Shown here: positions 58,542 through 64,000 of the stretch, piece after piece
Layout of the letters: each line of letters begins with the position of its first letter
Position numbering within the stretch: position 1 is the stretch's first letter
Origin: Candidatus Avedoeria danica
Lineage (GTDB): Bacteria > Chloroflexota > Anaerolineae > Epilineales > Epilineaceae
Direction: 5' to 3'
Length of the DNA: 64,000 bases
NCBI GenBank assembly: GCA_016703025.1
Contig: JADJCV010000004.1
Location: forward strand, 2,483,501-2,547,500
Notes under the pieces: generated by a model
Database searches by the model: none
Told to the model about the DNA's origin: nothing
What the model saw: only the letters and a program-made list of their open reading frames with translations
Program-made: the position numbers and the translations under genes

Positions 58542-61500
58542 CTACCGCCCGGCGATCCGCTCCTTGTTCGCCACGATCGGCAGCCAGATCGTCCGTCCGT
58601 CGAGGCCCGGCACGCGGATCGTGCTGCCGCTGACGTTGGCGCCGAGGTTGCGGGCGCGGCGATCGAGCAGGCGGGCGCTCTGCAGCTGCCATGCCCCTAC
58701 GAGGTCCGCCGGCTCGGCTTCCGGATCGATCGGCACGACCCGCAGCGTGGCCAGCACGACGCGCCCGCCCGCGATGGCGGCGGCAGGCTCGATGCGCGTC
58801 GCGGCCATGCGCCACTGGCTGCGGGCGCGGACGGCATCGTTCACGGCCTGGAAGCTCTCCGCGCCCCAGACGGCGCCGAGCTCGGCCTGCGCGCCGGGGA
58901 CGATCGGCTGGGCGTCCAGCACCCGCACCTTGGCCGGGTCGAAGCCCAGGACGATGTCCGCGCCGTACAGGTCGTGCACGCCGGTGGCGACGATCTCGAC
59001 GGCGATGCTCCCGTCGTCCTGTTGCGTGGACTGCACGCCGAAGCGGTCGTCCGGTGCGGTGGTGTCGAGCGGTTCGCGCAGCCAGCGCACGTCGTTGCTC
59101 GCGCCGCGCAGCATCAGATCGAGCATGGCCGGGTTCACCGAGGTGGCCGTCGTGCCCCATGGCGTCGGGCCGGTCTTGTCAAGGTTCGCACCGACCAGAA
59201 CGAGGTCCGTCCGGTTGATCGCGGCGTCGCCGTTCACGTCCGACCAGAGGCGGTCCGGGTTCGCGGCCAGCTGGGCGGCCAGGGCGCGGGCGTCCTCGAC
59301 GCTGACCTTGCCGTCGCCGTCGAGGTCCGGCGTGAACGTGCGACCGTCGTAACCGGCGGCGGCGCCGGCCAGGACGAGGTCGACGATGTCGATCTGCTGG
59401 TCCCGGTTGATGTCGCCGCCGACGAGCGCCAGGTCGGGCAACTCCGCCACCGCGCCCTCGCTGAGCGTGACGACGCGTTCGGATGGGAGGTAGCCGCTCT
59501 GCCACGCGCTGACGGTGCGTGCGCCGGAGCGCATGCCGCAGATGTGGAACGCCCCGCGCCGCTCACTGGCGCCGACGGGCAGGCCATCAATGCGCAAGAC
59601 GGCGCCGTTGTGCCTCGAACGGCCCTCCATCACGAGCTGGCCATCGATGCAGGCGGTCCGGGCCGCCGGCAGCACCGACGCCATGAGCGGTTCATCGGTC
59701 CGCGCGAGCGGGATCCAAGGACCACCCCGGCTGTCGCGGGCGTTGATCCGGAAGTGGTAGGGCAGGCCCGGCGGCAGTGCCTTGGACTGCCAGCGGACGG
59801 TCTGACCCATCCCGCCCTTGCTCGTGCTGGCGACGATCTCCACCGGCACCCACGGTCCGTCGGACACACGCGCCTCGATGACGTATGCGTCCTCCACCGG
59901 CGTCCGGTCCGTCCACGACAGGGCCGCCTCGTCCTGCGGCGTCAGCGTGGCCGTCATGCCCGACTGGGCTTCCTCCGCGGCCAGGGCGATCGGGAGGATG
60001 CCGGCCGCCTGCGCCGCGGACGCAGCCAGCGGGGACCCGCCGAGCGAAATCCGCAGCACCGAGTCGATGTTGTCGACGGGGTTCGGGTCGAAGTTGTCGG
60101 CGCCGACGATGACGGTGTTGAAGATCTGCGTCAGCTCGGGCACGCCCGCGTTGACGAAGGCGGTGATCACGAAGCTGACGTCGCCGCCCGTGGGCACGTC
60201 CGGCAGCGTGCAGCTCACGACGTTGCCGACGAGGATGGCACACACGGCCGGTGCCGACGCCGAGACGAACGTGGTGAACGGGGACATGACGTCGAGCACG
60301 AAGATGCCCGTCGCCGTGCCCGGGCCCGTGTTCGATACCGTGAACGTGTAGTCGAACGGCACCCCGTTGTCCGGCAGGGGGAGCTGGGTGTCCTTGTCGA
60401 TCTTCAGATCGGCGTTCGGCAGCTGCGTCGGCGTGGCCGTCGCGGTGGCCGTTTCGGTGGCGGTGGACGTGGACGTGCTCGTCGAGGTACTCGTCGTCGT
60501 CGCAGTCTCGGTCGGCGTCGATGTCGCGGTTGGGGTCGACGTCGATGTCGATGTGCCCGTTGCCGTGCTCGTTGTCGTGGCGGTCGATGTCGACGTGCCC
60601 GTCGCCGTGCTCGTCGTCGTCGAGGTGCTCGTCGGGGTCGACGTCTCGGTCGGGGTCGACGTTTGCGTCGAAGTGCCGGTCGCCGTCGAGGTCGACGTCG
60701 TCGTCGACGTCGTCGTCGGGGTCGACGTCGTCGTCGCGGTCGACGTGGTCGTCGCAGTCTCCGTGGCGGTCGATGTGGCGGTGCTCGTCGTCGTCGAGGT
60801 CGACGTCGACGTTCTGGTGGGCGTCGACGTGGCGGTGGAGGTCGGGGTCGGCGACGGCCCGTCCGTGGCCGTTGAGGTCGCGGTCGCGGTCGACGTCGAG
60901 GTCGACGTCGCCCCGTCCGTGGCCGTTGAGGTCGCCGTTGAGGTCGCCGTTTGGGTCGGCGTGCTCGTGCCCGTCGATGTAGAGGTGGTCGTCGACGTGG
61001 TGGTGACGGTCGGCGTGCTCGTGTTCGTCGGCGTCTCCGTCGGCGTCGACGTTGAGGTCGCCGTCGAGGTCGAGGTTCGCGTCGCAGTGCTCGTCTGCGT
61101 GCTCGTGGAGGTACTCGTCGAGGTGCTCGTTGGGGTGTTCGATGGCGTGAAGGTCGGCGTGCTCGTCGAGGTACTCGTGACCGTCGGTGTGCGCGTCGGC
61201 GTCGAGGTGGTCGTCGGCGTGCTCGTGTTCGTCGGCGTCGACGTCCGGGTCGGCGTGTTCGTGCTCGTCGGCGTCGGCGTCGGGTCGGTCACCTCGATGT
61301 CCTCGACGTCCGTATTGTCGGCCGGGGTCGCGTCGAAGCCGCCCGAAACGTAGGCCGTCACGGCGTTCGAGAGCACGGTGCCCGGCGGCACGCTGGGGTC
61401 GACCTGTGCCGTGAGCGTGAACGATCCGTTGCCGCCGGCGGCGATCGGACCGACGGTGCACGTGTACTGTTGCGGGTCGGACACGGACTGGACGCACGTG

Positions 61501-64000
61501 TCGCTGTCGGCGACGTAGTTCAGGCCGTCGGCCAGCGTGTCGACGACGACCGCCGTCGCGGCGTCCGGGCCGGCGTTGTGGACGTTGATCGTGTAGATGA
61601 CGAGCGCGCCCGGCACCGGGAACGGGTTGTTGGCGGTCTTCGTCACGGAGAGGTTCGCCCGGACGAACGGCAGCGTCACCGGCACCGGGTTGACGTACGG
61701 GTCATCCGTGTTCGCCGGGTCGTAGAAGATCTTGACGCGCGCATCGAGGGCCGGATCGCACTCGGCGTCGAAGTACGGGACGATCGTGGCGACATCGGGA
61801 TCCGTCGGCGCCGGCGGGTTCACGCGGTTGACCGGCGGGATAAGGCCGGACGGCGGCGCCCAGGTGTCCGCAGCGTCGATGATGTCCTGGTGGTCGATCT
61901 CCGGGATGTCGTCCTCGGAGAACGGACCGGGCGCGCTGCGGGTGCAGCCGTAGAACGCCAGCCGGCTGATCGGCGAGCGCCAGTTCATCGTCAGGAGGTA
62001 CTGCTGGCCGATCGGGACGTTGATGTCCGTGAAGTGGTGCGGCACGATCTCGGTCTGATGTGTCTGCCAGCCGTCGCGCGTCCGGACGGCCTCGAGCGCG
62101 GGCAGCGACGCCGCGTCGTAGTACGTTTCGCGCAGCTCGGAGAGCAGGCGCGGCTCGTCCGTCTCCTCGATGATCGTCTCGCGCAGCGCCGCAGCCGCGG
62201 CCAGCGTGCCGACGCAGCTGTCGAATCGGTCTTGGTCGGCAAACTCGCTGGCCGGCATGCGCTCGACGTCTGTCGCGATCGTGTGCGCCGCGTTGAAGGG
62301 CGGCAGGACGCTCATCAGCGCCGGCTGTCCGCCGAGGAAGTAGCCCTGCTGGAAGAGCGAGTCCTGCGGGTTGAAGTAGTTGCCCTTCGGCACCGGGGTG
62401 CGGATCGTGAGGAAGCCGAAGAGGTCGTTGCACAGCCCGGCCGTGCCGCTGGAGTACGTCATGACGGCGACGACGTTGTACTCGTGGCCGTCGACGTAGA
62501 AGCGCTTGAGGTACCACGGGTCGCCGGGCGTCAGGTCGTGCTGGCTGGCATTGTTGTCGATCGCGCTCCAGGTGTGGCCGAGCGCACGGCCGACGGAGAC
62601 CGTGGCCTGACGGAGGGTCGGGTTCACGTCCTCGACGAACAGGAACCAGGCGCCGTCGACTTGGCCAAAGTTGCTGTCGCCGGGGCTGAGCACGGTTACG
62701 CTCGTCTGGAAGCGGTCGACGATGACGAGATCGCCGATCTGGAGCGTGCGCGGGCCGCCGATCAGCTCGGGGCGGGCGTTGGCGATCGAGCCGCCGGTGA
62801 AGAAGAAGCGCATCGTGATGAGTCCGACCGGGCTGACGCTCTGGAGCGTGCCGAGGTGGTCGAGGAACATCGCACTGTCGGTTTCTGCCGTCGCCGGATC
62901 GACATCGATCACAACGCTCTGCGCGCTGAGCACGACCATCTCGTTGCCGTTGAGGGCCGTGCAGTCCTCGTCGAGCGCGTCAACGAGCGCGTCGCCGTCG
63001 AAGTCGGCGATCGGGCCGGGCAGCGGCGCCACCGGGAAGCCGGGCGGCGGCGGCGGGCGGTTGGCCTGCCACGTCGTGTCGAAGAAGTCGTTGACGGTCT
63101 GCTCGGAATGGATGACCGCCGCTTCCTGCTCACCGTCGAAGTTGGCGTCGAAGTTCGTCAGGCCGAAGCCGAACTGGCCGCCGGCCGGCAGCGAGCCGTT
63201 CGAGTTGGGCTTGGGCAGCTCGGACGCGCCCGTGCCGATCGGGAACGCGATCCGGCTCGTACCGGCCGGGACGCCGATGGGCGTGTCGAACACGTCCATC
63301 ATCATGTAGGTGAACTCCTGCACGACGGCCGGGAACGTGAGGTCCCGCTCGCAGTTGTCGGCCTCCCGGATCTTCGTGACGTAGTTCGGGTCGTAGTACA
63401 GGCGGTGGTAGACCTTCTCACGCGCGTTCTGGGCGCCGTTGGAGATCTGCTGGTAGAGGAAGCGCAGGTCCTCGCCGAAGTTCTGGAACTCGTCCAGATA
63501 GGACGGGTTGAACGTGAGAGTGTCGACGTCCGGCGCATGCGGGTGCTGCGGGTTGAACGGGGCGAACGGATCGGTGTAGGGCAGCACCTCGACGGGGTAG
63601 TTCGCCCCGCCGAACGTGTCGGTGATCGCCGCGAGGTCGCCCGGGCCGAAGACGATGCCGGGGCGGTCGAGGACAGAGCCACAGCTGTCCGGGCACTCGG
63701 CGAACCCGCCGTACACCCGCACACCGCGGCCGTCGAGGGTCATCTTGCGCGCGTCGTCCGGATCGTACTGGAAGCTGACGCGCCGCGTCGCGCCGTAGCC
63801 CGTCACGGGCTCGGTGGCAGTGATGGCCTGCGTGCCCGTCAGGTCGGTCGTTAGATCGACCGGCGGGAACGGCGGGATGTTGCTGGAGACCGGGCCGTCC
63901 GGCATCGTCCACGTGCGGTAGCGCGCGGTGCGCGTCGTGAAGCCCGAGGTAACGTAGTAGTTGTCGGGATCGCAGCCAAGGCCGGCGCTGTCCGGCTGGT
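58542..64000 (-). CDS. giant surface protein with DUF11, dockerin-like and cohesin-like domains (5' end beyond the window)
   Basis: The coding frame stays open to the right edge, so the N-terminus is missing. At least 1,818 residues are present. They hold a long N-terminal region with Cys pairs and Ca-type motifs (IADFDGDALVDALDEDC), and a DUF11 domain near 61650-61300. About 290 residues of Thr/Ser/Pro repeats follow (61290-60420), then a second DUF11, an Fn3-like stretch and a dockerin-like domain (DINRDQQIDIVDLVLAG, DLDGDGKVSVEDARALA, DVNGDAAINRTDLVLVG). A cohesin-like domain (YGADIVLGFDPAKVRVLD) comes next and the chain ends TIWLPIVANKERIAGR. Probably a cell-surface layer or adhesion component. 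Confidence 0.8.
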   Translation of the reverse strand, partial: QPDSAGLGCDPDNYYVTSGFTTRTARYRTWTMPDGPVSSNIPPFPPVDLTTDLTGTQAITATEPVTGYGATRRVSFQYDPDDARKMTLDGRGVRVYGGFAECPDSCGSVLDRPGIVFGPGDLAAITDTFGGANYPVEVLPYTDPFAPFNPQHPHAPDVDTLTFNPSYLDEFQNFGEDLRFLYQQISNGAQNAREKVYHRLYYDPNYVTKIREADNCERDLTFPAVVQEFTYMMMDVFDTPIGVPAGTSRIAFPIGTGASELPKPNSNGSLPAGGQFGFGLTNFDANFDGEQEAAVIHSEQTVNDFFDTTWQANRPPPPPGFPVAPLPGPIADFDGDALVDALDEDCTALNGNEMVVLSAQSVVIDVDPATAETDSAMFLDHLGTLQSVSPVGLITMRFFFTGGSIANARPELIGGPRTLQIGDLVIVDRFQTSVTVLSPGDSNFGQVDGAWFLFVEDVNPTLRQATVSVGRALGHTWSAIDNNASQHDLTPGDPWYLKRFYVDGHEYNVVAVMTYSSGTAGLCNDLFGFLTIRTPVPKGNYFNPQDSLFQQGYFLGGQPALMSVLPPFNAAHTIATDVERMPASEFADQDRFDSCVGTLAAAAALRETIIEETDEPRLLSELRETYYDAASLPALEAVRTRDGWQTHQTEIVPHHFTDINVPIGQQYLLTMNWRSPISRLAFYGCTRSAPGPFSEDDIPEIDHQDIIDAADTWAPPSGLIPPVNRVNPPAPTDPDVATIVPYFDAECDPALDARVKIFYDPANTDDPYVNPVPVTLPFVRANLSVTKTANNPFPVPGALVIYTINVHNAGPDAATAVVVDTLADGLNYVADSDTCVQSVSDPQQYTCTVGPIAAGGNGSFTLTAQVDPSVPPGTVLSNAVTAYVSGGFDATPADNTDVEDIEVTDPTPTPTSTNTPTRTSTPTNTSTPTTTSTPTRTPTVTSTSTSTPTFTPSNTPTSTSTSTSTSTQTSTATRTSTSTATSTSTPTETPTNTSTPTVTTTSTTTSTSTGTSTPTQTATSTATSTATDGATSTSTSTATATSTATDGPSPTPTSTATSTPTRTSTSTSTTTSTATSTATETATTTSTATTTSTPTTTSTTTSTSTATGTSTQTSTPTETSTPTSTSTTTSTATGTSTSTATTTSTATGTSTSTSTPTATSTPTETATTTSTSTSTSTSTATETATATATPTQLPNADLKIDKDTQLPLPDNGVPFDYTFTVSNTGPGTATGIFVLDVMSPFTTFVSASAPAVCAILVGNVVSCTLPDVPTGGDVSFVITAFVNAGVPELTQIFNTVIVGADNFDPNPVDNIDSVLRISLGGSPLAASAAQAAGILPIALAAEEAQSGMTATLTPQDEAALSWTDRTPVEDAYVIEARVSDGPWVPVEIVASTSKGGMGQTVRWQSKALPPGLPYHFRINARDSRGGPWIPLARTDEPLMASVLPAARTACIDGQLVMEGRSRHNGAVLRIDGLPVGASERRGAFHICGMRSGARTVSAWQSGYLPSERVVTLSEGAVAELPDLALVGGDINRDQQIDIVDLVLAGAAAGYDGRTFTPDLDGDGKVSVEDARALAAQLAANPDRLWSDVNGDAAINRTDLVLVGANLDKTGPTPWGTTATSVNPAMLDLMLRGASNDVRWLREPLDTTAPDDRFGVQSTQQDDGSIAVEIVATGVHDLYGADIVLGFDPAKVRVLDAQPIVPGAQAELGAVWGAESFQAVNDAVRARSQWRMAATRIEPAAAIAGGRVVLATLRVVPIDPEAEPADLVGAWQLQSARLLDRRARNLGANVSGSTIRVPGLDGRTIWLPIVANKERIAGR

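Noticed and set aside
60367..61353. Plus-strand frame of Val/Asp repeats
   Set aside because: It is the complement of the Thr/Ser/Pro linker of the giant protein; the flanking real domains read on the minus strand only.

Overview
The window is 64 kb of very high-GC, gene-dense bacterial chromosome with no phage, IS transposase, rRNA or CRISPR. Several traits point to a Chloroflexota-type organism, as an inference and not a proof. Exported proteins carry long Thr/Pro/Ser-rich linkers. A short hydrophobic motif of the form YLP recurs beside those linkers. Surface proteins are large and multi-domain. A thioester alpha-2-macroglobulin lipoprotein is present, and no outer-membrane assembly gene was seen.

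Layout. 0-8.5 kb holds small metabolic and accessory genes: a PQQ-type sugar dehydrogenase, cupins, an MDR oxidoreductase, a terpene-cyclase-fold protein, a VOC protein and a DHFR/RibD-like reductase. It ends in a 22-bp tandem palindrome array. 8.2-19 kb is a mostly minus-strand housekeeping block: mnmA, a rodZ-like gene, the ribosomal operon rplK-rplA-(promoter + L10 leader)-rplJ-rplL, nusG, secE, tuf, tRNA-Tyr, tRNA-Thr, rlmB and cysS. The usual rpoBC genes do not follow rplL; a terminator, rodZ and mnmA do. 19-37.5 kb is a surface/export region with two beta-propeller proteins, a Thr/Pro-repeat protein with an LPKTG sequence, a TolB-like propeller fused to a D-Ala-D-Ala-carboxypeptidase-like domain, a 2,122-residue alpha-2-macroglobulin and an HtrA-type protease. 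37.7-47.5 kb returns to housekeeping: Sua5/TsaC-type threonylcarbamoyl-AMP synthase, an EF-G paralogue, an AAA-DUF4143 ATPase coupled to a methyltransferase, a CPA2 antiporter, ruvC and yebC. 47.8-64 kb holds ftsK/spoIIIE, two divergent NuoM/NuoN/Mrp-like membrane proteins, a YbjN-like protein, a VWA surface protein, a GNAT enzyme, gcvT and the 3' part of a giant surface protein (DUF11, dockerin-like and cohesin-like domains) that runs off the right edge.

The less ordinary signals are the 22-bp palindromic array at 7.6 kb, a family of intergenic palindromes ending in GGGCG (four copies), a GC-rich palindrome inserted in frame in the alpha-2-macroglobulin gene, a MITE-like 79-bp inverted repeat, 15-bp tandem repeats encoding pentapeptides in the linkers of three unrelated proteins, the YLP motif of exported proteins, and a NuoM/N-like pair that has lost the membrane lysines expected for proton pumping.
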